A stretch of DNA of 62,000 bases from Glandiceps talaboti (taxonomy: Eukaryota > Hemichordata > Enteropneusta > Spengelidae). Positions within the stretch are counted from its first letter, which is position 1. Each line of letters opens with the position of its first letter. Positions 1-12,737 of the stretch are shown in pieces. The position numbers and the translations under genes were made by a program. Under the pieces are notes generated by a model, which saw only the letters and a program-made list of their open reading frames with translations, did no database searches and was not told the DNA's origin. The DNA lies in contig NC_135562.1 in assembly GCF_964340395.1 (NCBI RefSeq), positions 14,043,796 through 14,105,795 on the forward strand, read 5' to 3'.

Positions 1-601
1 TGTTTTGCAATTGCAACCGAAGTAACTTTAGAACAGTGGTCTGAAAATTGGCAGTTACCCTGTCACAGCCCCATCTGGATTTGTCCTAAAATTTACTACA
101 TGTCTCTATGATTACTATACTGTGACCTGATCTCAGTTTTGGATGTGACCTTATGTGGGTCAATGTAGACTAGTATCTCATCTGGTTGAACATTCTATCG
201 TTGCTATGCTCAGTTCAAGGAGACACGTGTATACAAAACAAATACATGTCAACACACAGTAACAAATGTCAAATGAATGCATGTTTACTTCATCATCATT
301 TGATATACTTGACCAGTTTATCTTTTTTTTGCTATTATTAGTAAGTTTGTTCTGATAATGAACTTGGTGTTGAAGTTTGTATTCGCGCCATAAATGAGTA
401 ATTCCTTATCTTATTCATATCGACTATAGTACTGATTAGTTTTACATTCAGTCCTACTATTTGTCGATAGGTGTGATATCAATGGATCTATTTATTTGAT
501 ATCACTGGGCCGTCGGTGGCCGAGTGATTTGTGCTGTTGTACCCATATACGTCACGATATTGTGTACTATTGTCATCTCTATAAATAAGGGGCGAGGCCA
601 G

Positions 602-954
602 TAGTTCAGTGTAGGATAAAAAACTAAATTATTTTACTTTGGAGTGGGGGGTGAGCCATTTTAGCTGTCATCCTACAAAATCAATTTTGCTTTTAATGGA
701 TCTGTTTGTTCCTCTAAATGCAAATATTTCTTTTAAAAAACGTCGTCAAATTGAGAAATAGAAGAATTTTCGCTACAGTAAATGCATGGCACTAAAATAA
801 ACTCAAGTGTAAACAAAGGAACGTGTTTTTCTTAACTACACACCGATTGACTTTGATTGTTCTGGCCGAAACATTTTCAATTTAGATAGAAGGGGGGGGG
901 GGGGAATCTGAGGCTTAACTAAATGAATTTAGTTTTTTATCCTACCAATGAACT
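602..954. mobile_element. MITE-like element with terminal inverted repeats
   Basis: A 20-bp perfect inverted repeat lies at 611-630 and 926-945 (it begins GTAGGATAAAAAACTAAATT). It extends imperfectly outward to about 602 and 954, because AGTTCA on the left mirrors TGAACT on the right. The interior has no ORF of note and contains a G run. Size and structure fit a non-autonomous DNA transposon. No clear target-site duplication was found, so the class is unassigned. Confidence 0.5.
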
Positions 955-2036
955 GTTGATATCGCTCCTAAGATCTTGTCTCTCGTTCATAGACGGTACG
1001 ACATTACTTTCCTTTGCGAAACTTGAATGAAACACATTACTTGTGTTCATACTACCCAATCAACTATGAAAGAAAAGTTTTACACGACAACGAGAAGTTC
1101 CTATTATTTTGAATCATGTTGGAACCTAACGTTTCAAAATTCACGCTTCGACAAGCTTTCAATGGGTAAATCCCGAAACGTTATATTAAACTTTCTTTGA
1201 ACCGATGATGTTTATCTTACAAAGTCCACTCATAACAACATTTTACATATATTTTACATATATTTCATTCGTGGACGGAGGGGGAGTGGTATATTGTTGC
1301 CGTAAAGAGGCCGATGGTTTTACGTCGATTTAAGGGGTGACGTTAAAAAATATAGCACATGCCGTAAAGAGGTCTAAAGGTTTTACGACGATGACACAAA
1401 AACTAATCCCTATCATTAAACCAATGCTCTCAATAGGTCATGTTATCCCCTTTCATACCACCACGCTGACTATGAACATCCCAGAGCTATCCAAGGATTC
1501 TTACTTGAATATCAGGGACACTACCGTTAACTTCAAATGTCGCCATAGAAGAAATAATTAAGAATACACTAAAGTTTAACTTCTGTATTGTATAACTTGA
1601 TTATAATCGCAGTGATTTGAATGTTTACCTCAGTGTACACAGCTTGTACGACAACATCAAACTAATTACAAAGCTACAGTTATCTAACATATCTGTGGAC
1701 AAACACGTGTATCTGTGTATGTACGCTATAATATAACTTGAAAATTGCCCTTTGTCAACCTCGTTTTGAGATTTGAAGTGAATTTGAAATGTTGCGTTAT
1801 TATATACCGGTATATATATATTATATACTGTTCCTTTTATTCGTTTATTTAATGACGTTTGTCAACATAATATTTGTCTTTTTCTTTGTCTCCCCCTTCT
1901 CTTATCATCTTATATCTATCTGCCTGTCTGTTTGTCTTTATCTCTTGCCTTGCGGTCCCGCTGTCCTTGTCTATATACATCTACCTTTCCGTCTTACTTC
2001 CATTCACCTTTGTCTCTCTGTGTGTACCTGTTTGTA

Positions 2037-2660
<624 letters not shown>

Positions 2661-2733
2661 GCTCTCGCTCGCTCTCATTCTGTGTTCATCAATATGTCAC
2701 AGGACGTTGAACGCATGGCCTTGACTACCTGAC

Positions 2734-4644
2734 ATGGCAAATAACAACGGTATAGACGTGTCGATCGCAGACAAAGAAGACATTGATACAGGAGTACAGG
2801 CGATAGGAACACAGCAAAATGACGTTGGATACGACATATCACACGTACAGGAATGTTTGGCTGAAAATAGTTGCTCGGAGCTTGGAACAGAAGATCATAA
2901 AATTAACGCTGTTCTAAAGTCAGTGTCCAAAGCAGTTGACTTACCTGTCGAACTCATCTCTCTAACAGACAATTTCTTCCAAGCAGGAGGCAATTCAGGT
3001 ATGGCAGTTCTAATTCGCACACTCTTAGTTTACAGCGCCTTTAGTTTTTCAAAGTTTTGCTGAATCTAGTGTTCACTTTTCCTACGTCTTTCTCTATTCC
3101 AGTTGTGTTTAGAAGTTTCCATTGTTATTATTTATCGATACGACAATCTAATATTTTCTCAACTGTTGTTGAAATTGTTACAGAATATAGTTTGATGATA
3201 TATCAGAACTCTTCAAATTGGGCCGCAAATACCTCCTGGCAGTTAATGTCAGAATTCTCAAACACCATCTTAGTAATATATATTGAGCTGTCTTCGTTTT
3301 CTTCAAACAGGCTTGTTGGTTACATATTTTAAAGGACCTTTTTATGTAATAAAATTCAACCTTACTCCAAAATGATGGTTATTATTGTTCAATAGACCAG
3401 AGTTTTACTTTAAATTTTCTCCGGAAAAACGTTGCATTCTTTAAAAAAAAAAGGAGTGAATTTCAAAATAAAATGAGAAATATCTAAAAACAGCTATGGT
3501 GTACTAGGAACCCCACATCTTACTTTGCTTGGCCTGAAGCACTGATGCGATTTGAAGCTAACTGAATCAGTTGTCTGTACTTTCTGGCATTTATGAGTTC
3601 ACTGTCTTATATAAAAGAATTCATTTTTAAATTAACGGATATCTATTAATCATTTGTCTGTATTATTTTCTATTCCAGTGAGTAGTATCGTTGTCTTGCA
3701 AAGTTTACGTCGACATGGGTATGAACTCGACATCGAAGAATTCTACACAGCTGAAACGTTGCAGGACGTTGTCAACCTCGTCCGCGATAAAACATTTACA
3801 TCCAAATTCGCAGTCAATGGAATAGATGTAAAATCAGAAGAATCGAGTAGGCGACCCCATTGCCTTGATGAAGAGTATGAAATTATTCCCTTGAACGAGG
3901 CTACGCCACAAACAATAAAGGCAGCTAGGGAAATGTGCATAGATTCGATTTTATGGAGTGATGGATTGAATGTTGCCATGAAAGTGGAAATGAAACGAAA
4001 AGCAGTGACGTCATTTGTCAAGACATTGTTTCACCAGGATGTTTATCGTCGATTTTCGTTCTTCGTTGTAAACACTAAGGAAGATTGCATTGCAGGCGTT
4101 GTTGTAAATGTAGATTTTAGCGAGGATGAGATGCCAACATTAGGCAGCTTTGCACCTTCTCGTACCCCTGCCTTGGAAGGTATGCTCAATTTCAAACGGC
4201 AATTGATATTGGATGCGAAAGAAGCTCTGAGAGTAGACACCCCCGGAAAGTGGCTATTCCAAGTTATGTCACCTGTTAATCGTGATGAAGCGCCGCAAGT
4301 GAAAGCATCCCTCCTCAAGCTAATGGAAGCTGGTAGGTCATATACATTGTAATCGATTGATCGATATGTTGCATGCTTGGTTGGTTGGTTGGTTGGTTGG
4401 TTGGTTGGTTGGTTGGTTGGATGGCGGTTTAGTTGACGGGTGGTTGGGTGGGAGGGCGAGTGGTTGATGGATGGACAGTTGGACGGACTCATGAGCAGTT
4501 GAACGGATGGAGAGAGAAATAGAGATAGACAGAGAGAGAGAGAGAGAGAGTGAGAGTGATAGATTGTCTGATTTATGTTATATTTTTAGTTAAAGACAGT
4601 TATGACCTTAATATATATATATACTTTATTCCCATTTATCAAAG

Positions 4645-4734
<90 letters not shown>

Positions 4735-5791
4735 CCATTCTCAGAGTAAAATTTATCAGCGACATTTTCTTCATTCTGTAGAAAAGCTATCATGTGCGGA
4801 AAGACACAACTTTGACGGAGTGATTGGGCTGTACAACAATGCTATGTGTCAGTGGGTGGCGGCTGAATCTGGATTGGAAGTGGTGATACGTTCCCCAACC
4901 AGAAGTGGACTTGGATGTACTGGTCTAGATTACTTCAAGTACAATAACTCTGATGATCTTAAACTTTACATCATGGCCAAGGTCATTGCTGACAAAGGTG
5001 AGAAAATAAAGCAAAGCAATATATGTTGACATTATAGTGACTTAACGCCACACAGGCTAGAATATTTCAAAGGGGAACATAGCCCTAGGAAATAAAGGTA
5101 TTCTCATAAACGTTGGGTCATGAATATTTATTGTTTGTCTAATACATATGCATACCTGCTTTGTCTCACGAAGCAAGAGTGGACATAGATAGAACAACGG
5201 AGGTGAAAAAAAAAGAGTTTCAATTTAATACTTGGCAATCGCACTAAATTTATGTTAAATCATGGAACGACTCTCCAGAAACAACAGTTTATTACAATTT
5301 ATTTCCTTGAGTAGCGTTCCCCTTAAAAGTCATTTGATTTGTCATGGACACATAATCACTTTACACTCTATATTTACTTGGTTATTATAATCATTATAAA
5401 GCATGAATAACATGTATTTCTGGTCAAAGAAGTTTTACCCAGTCTTGGCTAGCTGTACAGATTTACCATGTGTATCCAGTCTTGGTCACCAAAAGGTTAA
5501 TAAAAATAAAAAAGTTACAATTACCGCAAACAATAATAAATTTTAACATTACCATTTGCTCACACGTGTATTGTTTTTATTTAGCATACGAGTAGGCCTA
5601 ATGAGGCAGTCTAGCTAAGACTGTGAAGAAAAGTTGACCAGAAATATTTGCTACTAATTAAGTATTGAATCACGAAAGAATGTTCTTATTAATAGCATAA
5701 TTATGAAAAACATAGACAATGTATATATATATATATAACTCGGTGAGTATCAATCTGCTAAGACAGTGCTCTATACCGCAGTGGCAGAGCG

Positions 5792-5866
<75 letters not shown>

Positions 5867-7795
5867 CCACTGTTTTCTATCCAATCAGAATGAGGCTTAT
5901 ACAGTATGAGTACTTCATGTCAACGTATAGAATTTGCTCTCTGATGTGCTATTTAGTACTTATCACAAGGACTCATAGAATATATTGATATATTATTCTG
6001 TATACATACTGCACCAACGATAAATTATTGTTCATCATATGACATATCAATTAAATTTCAGACCTTGTACTCCATGATTCGTGTACCAGAATACGAATGG
6101 TTATAGCAGAAATCCTTGATTTATCAAATAAACATGTTGCCATGGATACACCACTCTCTGCATTAACTGGAATAACGGAAGGTATGTTTGAGGATAAATT
6201 TGAAACTTTTCTTTTTTTCTAATCAAATATTTACTCCCTTTATGCTGATCAAATATTTTTAATTTAAGTTGAAATCTTTAAGGAGAAACAGCCTACCAAG
6301 AATTCAGGATGATTGACACACAACTGTGCACTTTTCTCTAAGTCTGACGCTGATTGGTCAAGACAACAGGTGCTATTTTTTCAGAAAACATAATTGTATG
6401 CATTTTGATTGAAAACGGAATCTCATCGATAAGAGACGTAAACAAGTGTGACAGTAAGCAACACTCTGAAATATTTACTCCGTCACGAGAACCGATATGA
6501 CGTCATCGGATACACAATGATTTGTTACAATCAGTGACAAGAAAGATAACAGGTGTCACGGTTCGCGGTATTTTCTGACTAATCAGAATAAACCTTACAC
6601 AAAGCGCTTCACATTAGACTGGGGGCTTCAAAGTTCATCATATTTTTTTTGTATGGCCACCTTTCTTTTACAGATAATATAGTCCAGGTGGTAAGAAACA
6701 TACGAAGGCTGGGAATAAATGTCGGTGTACAGGAACTGTCCCAGGTCAGTAAACTGGAGTCAATCGCTTCATGTTGTACGATTTCACGACCTCCTCTGTT
6801 CACATTGGTAACTGGTATGAGAGTTGGTACACTGCAGTCGACGTCTGACATGGATGCCAACTTTTTAGACAACAACGGTTACGAATTAATACCCTACAGT
6901 GAGGCCTCAACTGCAGATAGAACCGAAGCCTTGAAACTCAGTGTCGAATTCCTACTCCAGAATGAACCTATGGTGGGGTGTTTGGATTTGGATGTAGAAG
7001 TCAAGCGAATTTTCGCCACGGCGGCCATCGCAGAGGTCATGTATAACACCACCTGTCAATCACTGTCGTTCTTCCTTCGTGACAAGAATGGTCACGTGGT
7101 AGCAACCATGTTGTGTGCCGATCTATTTTACCAGTGTTATCCAAGTTACGAGGGGATAGCGTGTCAACCATGGCAGAGCTATATTAACACAATGGTTACC
7201 ATGGAAATATACTATAAGTGTATTCTAGGTGCGACTGCCCCTGGAAGATGGGCCTGTCAGGTGTTATCTGCAGTGCGGTCTTCAGAGGACTTTGTTTCTA
7301 AAACAGAGATTATGAAGTTTCTTTCGTCAGGTATTTTCATTTACTCCATGCATATTTGTAGTACTGTTATTTATTCAATGTATGTATGTATGTATGTATG
7401 TATGTATGTATGTATGTATGTATGTATGTATGTATGTATGTATGTATGTACGTACGTACGTACGTACGTACGTATGTATGTATGTATGTATGTATGTATG
7501 TACATTTACATTCAGATATGTTCAGGTGTTAACCTGACATTTCTGTATCTCGCCGATATTTCCTTTGAAAAAGAATATTTATTCGAAACGTCGGATTTTA
7601 CATCTATTTATACGGACTGATTTATAAGTTCCATATGCATTTCAATGTATGTATGTATGTATGTATGTATGTATGCATGCATGCATGCATGCATGCATGC
7701 ATGGATGGATGGATGGATGGATGGATGGATGTATGTATGTATGTATGTATGTATGTATGTATGGATGGATGGATGGATGGATGTATGTATGTATG

Positions 7796-7829
<34 letters not shown>

Positions 7830-8353
7830 TGTATGTATGTATGTATGTATCGTTTGTATGTATGTATCGCTTGTGTGATTGCTTGTTTGTATATCATGCA
7901 TCCTACGTCCCCTATTATTTGACCAATCAGGCATAAACGATGATATATGTGTACATCAAAGTGCTGCAAATTAAATGTCATGAAATTGGTTGCAAAAGAC
8001 GTGTTGTGTTCTGTGTCGAATATACTATTTCTTATAAATTGTTTAATTTTGACTTTGTATTAATTGTATATTTTTACATAATTTCAAATATAACAGAAGT
8101 TAACTTTCATTCTTTATTTTTTTTTCATAAATTTTCAGAAAGTATTCGTTTGGCAAGATCCCAGAGTTTCCAGCATATGTTTGGCCTGCACACAAACTTG
8201 ATGTGTCAGGAGTTATCGGCAGAGTCTGGAATGGAAGTCGTTGCAACATCGTTTCCCATTAGAAATATCAAATTCAAGGGAGAGAAATACTTCGAGAATA
8301 TAAGTCCGAAAGATGCAAAAATTCGAGTTATGGCGCGAGACTTCATTGACTGA
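2734..8353 (+). CDS. Bimodular carrier protein (T) / GNAT-like acyltransferase, Ebony C-terminus-like
   Basis: Six exons join in frame, all through phase-1 introns with GT/AG borders: 2734-2998, 3679-4332, 4782-4997, 6062-6181, 6674-7330, 8139-8353 (2127 bp, 708 aa plus TGA). Module 1 has a carrier domain at about residues 56-120 with DNFFQAGGNS, whose Ser is the usual phosphopantetheine site. A GNAT-like domain follows (about 145-378: YEIIPLNEA; then the ERHNFDGVIGLYNN region). Module 2 repeats the order: carrier-like region about 385-450, GNAT-like about 480-708 (YELIPYSEA; HTNLMCQELSAESGMEV). In insect Ebony an adenylation domain precedes one T and one GNAT-like amine-selecting domain; here none precedes it. 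An in-frame TGA at 2722-2724 with no AG between it and the ATG supports initiation at 2734, unless an acceptor inside exon 1 is used. Module 2 shows TGIT where module 1 has GGNS, so it probably cannot carry phosphopantetheine. The substrate is unknown. The family call rests on motif reading, without a database search. Confidence 0.75.
4376..4420 (+). repeat. (TTGG)n microsatellite in intron 2 of the carrier gene
   Basis: About eleven TTGG units, starting 44 bp after the exon-2 donor of the T-GNAT gene. They are followed by degenerate GGTTGAGTGG-like and AGAG sequence. Confidence 0.9.
4649..4730. repeat. (TA)n microsatellite
   Basis: About 41 TA units in intron 2, ending roughly 50 bp before the acceptor of exon 3 (exon starts 4782). 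Reading frames through it are artefacts. Confidence 0.95.
5793..5863. repeat. (TA)n microsatellite
   Basis: About 35 TA units in intron 3. A shorter TA tract lies at 5722-5737. Confidence 0.95.
7378..7870. repeat. Two (TATG)n compound tetranucleotide arrays in intron 5
   Basis: The first array (about 7378-7501) is TATG with an internal TACG block. The second (about 7645-7870) passes through GCAT, GGAT and GTAT blocks. Both lie between exon 5 (ends 7330) and exon 6 (starts 8139). They explain the overlapping Met-Tyr-Val-Cys and His-Thr-Tyr-Ile open frames on both strands. Confidence 0.95.
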
Positions 8354-8885
8354 TGATGAGTTGTTGGATTTGCGCCCTCTACGATCAAGTGTAGCATGGC
8401 ATGTTGAAACGTCGAGATTCGGCGGAACTTCTCAGATTTCTGGGAAATGACGAACGAAATGTGTTTTCAAAGGCTAGAGATTCCATCCCAGGTTCTGTCA
8501 TTATTGTTATCGTATAAGTGGAGCCATAAACATTATTCCTTTGTTCCAGGACCAACTATTTCTATGCCAGACAGCCGTTTTCAAACTTAAATTTCATTAA
8601 TCCTTATCCAAACTGGGCCTTTATTTAAAAAAACGGTTTTCAGAGTCAGTTTTGTTCATTTAAAATTTATGGTGAACTATGTTTCAATGTATATGTAAAA
8701 ATTTCTCTATGTTCCCTACACACACTAGTCAGGGATTCAGCTATGAGTGCCGTAAATATCTAAACACTTTTCACAATTGGAATATAAATTGCATCATACA
8801 AAATTGTACACTTCAGTCGAATGTTAGTTTGTTGTTTGAATGTTAATGTTTACGCTTTGTTTTGTTATGCTCCGTTTTGTTTGTC

Positions 8886-8891
8886 AATAAA
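8886..8891 (+). terminator. Candidate polyadenylation signal of the T-GNAT gene
   Basis: AATAAA about 530 bp after the TGA stop at 8351-8353. The sequence just before it is T/G-rich. It is the first well-placed canonical hexamer seen downstream. Confidence 0.5.
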
Positions 8892-8910
8892 CTACAATAT
8901 GAAATACATA

Positions 8911-9010
8911 GTCGCGTGTGGCGCTCAGCTGGTATCTGTATCGGATAGACGAACTTGCCGTTGAGGACAATCCACTCAGGTTGTAAGCCTGCGACGAGTG
9001 GAGTGCCAAC
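8911..9010 (+). repeat. Possible degenerate tRNA-derived (SINE-like) sequence
   Basis: GGCGCTCAGCTGGTA at about 8919 looks like a tRNA A-box region, and a weak B-box-like GGTTGTAAGCC follows about 60 bp later. No cloverleaf can be drawn, so it is not called a tRNA. It could be a SINE remnant just downstream of the poly(A) signal. Confidence 0.25.
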
Positions 9011-9299
9011 TACGGCGACAATACTTGTTACACAGAGTGGTCGATTCCGCTGTTTACAGTGTTTACTCTCTGTGCGGCGATACTAAAAAAACAGCTAATC
9101 TCATCTTATGTCCAAGATCGTAAGATGCGTCGTGTCGCTCCACCTGTCCGATTTATGGGGGCGCCCCATCACGGCGTACCTTGCAATCTACTCATGCCCG
9201 TGTGAACTTCTTTGTTAACTCGTTCTTCTCTCATGAAGCACCTTTCCGTTCATATCTCTTTGCACTGCATGACAAAGTAAATAGGCTAGTAAAAGGGCA

Positions 9300-10290
9300 A
9301 ATGTGCATGCGTTTTGTTATGGTTGATTTAAGGTGGATGAAATTTGAAGCATGCATGCTAAGGTATAGTGTAATCAAAGTCAATAATTATGCAAATAACT
9401 TATTACCACCAAAATTATAATAATCATGTCCAATTTGTTATCATCAATGAATACACCAAATTATATGACATTTTTAATCTTGCATTCTTAAAAGATACCC
9501 CTTAATTACCAAATATTAAGTATGCACATTATTCATTAAAACTTTAAAAACTCCAATAACGGGCTTTATAGGATGTGCGTGATTTCTTATGATTGATGTA
9601 TGTGCCAAATTATATGGACTTTGAAGTGTACATTCTCAAAATATAGCTCAATTATTGAAGATCATTAATCATTAAAAATTGCTCAATAAAATTAAAAGCT
9701 CTGTCAATAAGATTCATAGGAAATGTGTGCATTTTTATGGTTGATATATGAACCAAATTATATGAAATTTGGCAGCCTCTCTATTCTTAAGACATGGCTT
9801 AATCACTAAAACTAAATGGAACACGTGTGCTCATTATGATTGATGAATGTTCCAACTTTTTCTGACTTTGAAGTCTGCATTCTTCATATCTGACTTAATT
9901 ACTGAAAACCATTAAATATGCAAATTACTCACTAAAACTATATAAACTAAGTCACCAAACTTATAGGACATATACACTTTGTGATGGTTAACGTACGCAT
10001 CAAATTATATTGAATTTGAAGAGTGGATTCTTGAGATATAGCATAATACTAACCAGATTTTGACTGAATGCCTTCTGTAAGGGTAAATTCTTTTCATTTC
10101 GAATTCCTACACACAGTAATGTTGGAATACATCTACGCTATAGCTATCTTACATAATATATCGCTTAACTGGCAAATACAATGTAATTACACCAAATCAA
10201 TGCATGTACCTAATTACATGAAATTTGAAGTGTGGATTCTTAAAATACAGCCTAATTACTGAAAATCATTAACTCATTAAAACTACTTAA
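9300..10290 (+). repeat. Diverged satellite-like tandem repeat
   Basis: A phrase built of TTATGGTTGATG-like sequence, then CAAATTATATG, then GACTTTGAAGTGT and CATTCTTAA, recurs near 9318, 9588, 9736, 9834, 9980 and 10195. AT-rich spacers containing CATTAA and ACTAAAA lie between. Copies are strongly diverged and of unequal length (about 100-210 bp). No coding frame persists. Confidence 0.6.
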
Positions 10291-10513
10291 GAGCTATTTT
10301 AACAAGACAGTTGTCTGATAAACAGAAACATGAAGTCCAAAAATGGTGAACGTGTCAATGTTATTATTGTGAGTCGAATTTGATGATTTTAAAAAACAAC
10401 AAAAAACATTTTATTCAAAATTTACAGTGAATTGAGTAAACTATTAAACCTGGCAAAATCTTCTGAAAAATCTAAAAGTCCAAAATAAATCCAAAGTAAC
10501 ATTTCAATGTGTT

Positions 10514-10574
10514 TAATGTAATGTAATGTAATGTAATGTAATGTAATGTAATGTAATGTAATGTAATGTAATGA
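10514..10574 (+). repeat. (TAATG)n pentanucleotide microsatellite
   Basis: Twelve near-perfect TAATG units between the satellite-like block and the TRIM first-exon fragment. Confidence 0.95.
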
Positions 10575-10712
10575 ATATGAAACTGGTTCTGAAAGAAAAC
10601 AGGCCTGGCCTGGTCTGACCCGACCTGACCTACTTTGTACTACTATATTTACCAGCCTCTTAACTGACATTCCACACCAGGTAGGTGATCTCTGTTACCT
10701 GTGTCGATCAAT

Positions 10713-10856
10713 ATGGCGACTGCGTCAGGTGATTCAGTACCCCTCTCTCAAGTCGACAAACGCGTACTCCTATGTGCTGTCAGCCATGAACGATATAGTT
10801 CGCCGAAAATCTTAAACTGTACATGTTTACACAGTTTTTGTGGAGGCATATGGTAG
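10713..10856 (+). pseudogene. Truncated TRIM first exon (RING fragment)
   Basis: A 47-codon frame starts ATGGCGACT and reads MATASGDSVPLSQVDK, then CAVSHERYSSPKILNC, ending at TAG 10854-10856. It is clearly related to the N-terminus of the TRIM gene 2 kb downstream (MATVAGDSIPLSEIDK and CAICHERYDSPKILNC). The second RING cysteine is Ser (CAVS in place of CAIC). Two extra residues sit in the NCTCLHSFC segment, and the frame stops after CGGIW. The rest of the RING, the B-boxes and the coiled coil are absent, so it is most likely a partial duplicate that decayed. Confidence 0.75.
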
Positions 10857-12678
10857 CTTTCAATATTGGTAATAAACTAATCTATAAAATCTTTGTCGTC
10901 TGGTATCATTCGTTGAAAGTGAAACAGATGTCATGAAAGTGCTTAAGTTAGTCATTCTTTTTATAATCCATTAAGTGCATATCTATCGAGAAGATGTTTG
11001 GTGCTCGACGGTGTTCTACAGAATAAGTAAATAACATAAAAGGGGACGTCACTCCAGGAAATAAAGCATTGTCATAAATTTTGGGAATTGGAGAGTTCAT
11101 GATGCCTAACTACGTATTACCTTCAGTGAAAACGAATATTCATTGTTTAGCTATTGATATGCATTTATTCTGACTCCCATGGGGCAATGTTGCAAACTGC
11201 AAAGATCCCCCCCAAATATGCAGAAGTCTTAGTTCAAACTGGCCTCTGAAACCACACCCAATAGGGTGGTGTACGATTATGAAATTACTCTTCAGAACCC
11301 AAAGTTTATCAAAATGCCGAGTAAATTTAAAAGACACCGTGTAAGTGATTTGTATGTGTTATCTTTCTTGCGTCCATCTCAATTAGTCCCACTAGTACAA
11401 CGTTTAATGGCATTTGCAAGCTTAGGTGAAATCTGTAGTGAGGTCACCTCATGTCCATTGTTTAATCACATTATTCACATGGTACAGGTAGAAACATTAT
11501 AAACGTTAAACCCAACAAAACCATAATTCAAAACGATTTTTAAAATTCACAAACTATAATCTTTTCAGGTAGTAGTTGTAGTTAATAATATTGAATAAAA
11601 CAATTTATATTCTCACAAACCAGAGCTGTATTTTTCGGATGGTGGTCTTAAAAGGTGCGTTATGGTCTGTGCTGTAAAAGAGGCCTAGTTTACAACGATG
11701 CCACTCCCCCTCACAAACGGAACACAAGTGCGATGTTATACGGTTGTGTAGACGACAGAATATTTTCATTTTTTCAAGATTTTAATTGAAGCAAGACTAA
11801 CTGGAAATCCCGGGCAAATGTCAAGCGTAGTCGCCATGCTGTTACAATAATCTCATCCCAGTGTTAAGTTTCAATAAGCTAATTATAATATGATACCCCC
11901 CCCCCCAGTATTTAGGAACATAAAAAAAATTGTATCAAAAGTTCTGAAATCTATGCATTTCACTCACTGGTGGACATGTCTAGGGCTGTCTATTGCATTT
12001 CTTTTCTACGTACCTAAGCTTGTGTTCTTCGCAATCGTGTAGTATATTACGTCATCATTTACAAATAGTCCACTTCCGCCGGCGGCTATTGAACACCCCA
12101 CGGTTATACCCAAATCATATAGGCAGGCATAAATATTGTGTGCCCATTAATATTGTGATATTTAATTACAATTGTCATGATTTACCTGCCTATCATTTTG
12201 GCTTTCTGTTTTCTGATCGATGTGTCAAATTTAACTTTTATATTAATGACATCTATGTTTTTGACCATACTAGTAACTGTAGTTCTGCAAAAGCCCTGGA
12301 TTAGTCCTTCTTGGTCGACGGTATACGCGTTTCGGAAAAGGAAGGACCGGGACTACCTTGAATATACATGACAGTAATTGTAGTGCTCCATAGGTGGTGT
12401 ACTCGACACGGTTTTTTCTCTATATATAATCTAAAGCTAGGTGTGCAATTAAAGTAACATCAGAAAAACGCAAATGGTATTCTTTTAAATCTAATTCTAG
12501 TGACAGTATACAATAGTAGATGTCAGGGCCCATTCTTGATTAATTATCATATTGACATATACGTTCAGCAATAAGACCAGACGCACCCCCCCCCCATAAA
12601 CGAAAGAATTTCGCTTCTTGGGCGTAAGTGACATTCTGAAACCGCCCTGACTGAACCACGTGCATCACTTCTTCAGGC

Positions 12679-12737
12679 ATGGCGACAGTGGCTGGTGACT
12701 CAATACCTCTTTCTGAGATTGATAAACACCTACTACT
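12679..12737 (+). pseudogene. Displaced N-terminal coding piece of the TRIM gene
   Basis: ATG at 12679 encodes MATVAGDSIPLSEIDKHLL and two further bases. At 12738 the reading runs into the palindromic element, where it terminates after about twenty codons. The sequence after the element, from its 8-bp duplication onward, continues in the right frame into the RING finger. The parallel fragment at 10713 has the same MATxxGDSxPLS leader joined directly to its RING. Together these show that this was the original start of the TRIM protein. Confidence 0.8.

Noticed and set aside
508-560. tRNA-Ser-like GGCCGTCGGTGGCCGAGTG segment
   Set aside because: Only the D-arm-like part resembles a tRNA. No anticodon stem or B box follows at the right distance.
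7649-7936. Met-Tyr-Val-Cys and His-Thr-Tyr-Ile repeat proteins
   Set aside because: TATG microsatellite translated in several frames, inside an intron of the carrier/GNAT gene.
2734-8353. Bacterial or fungal contamination as the source of the NRPS-like domains
   Set aside because: Six exons with animal-type phase-1 GT/AG introns, animal microsatellites in the introns and the same composition as the flanks argue for a resident nuclear gene.
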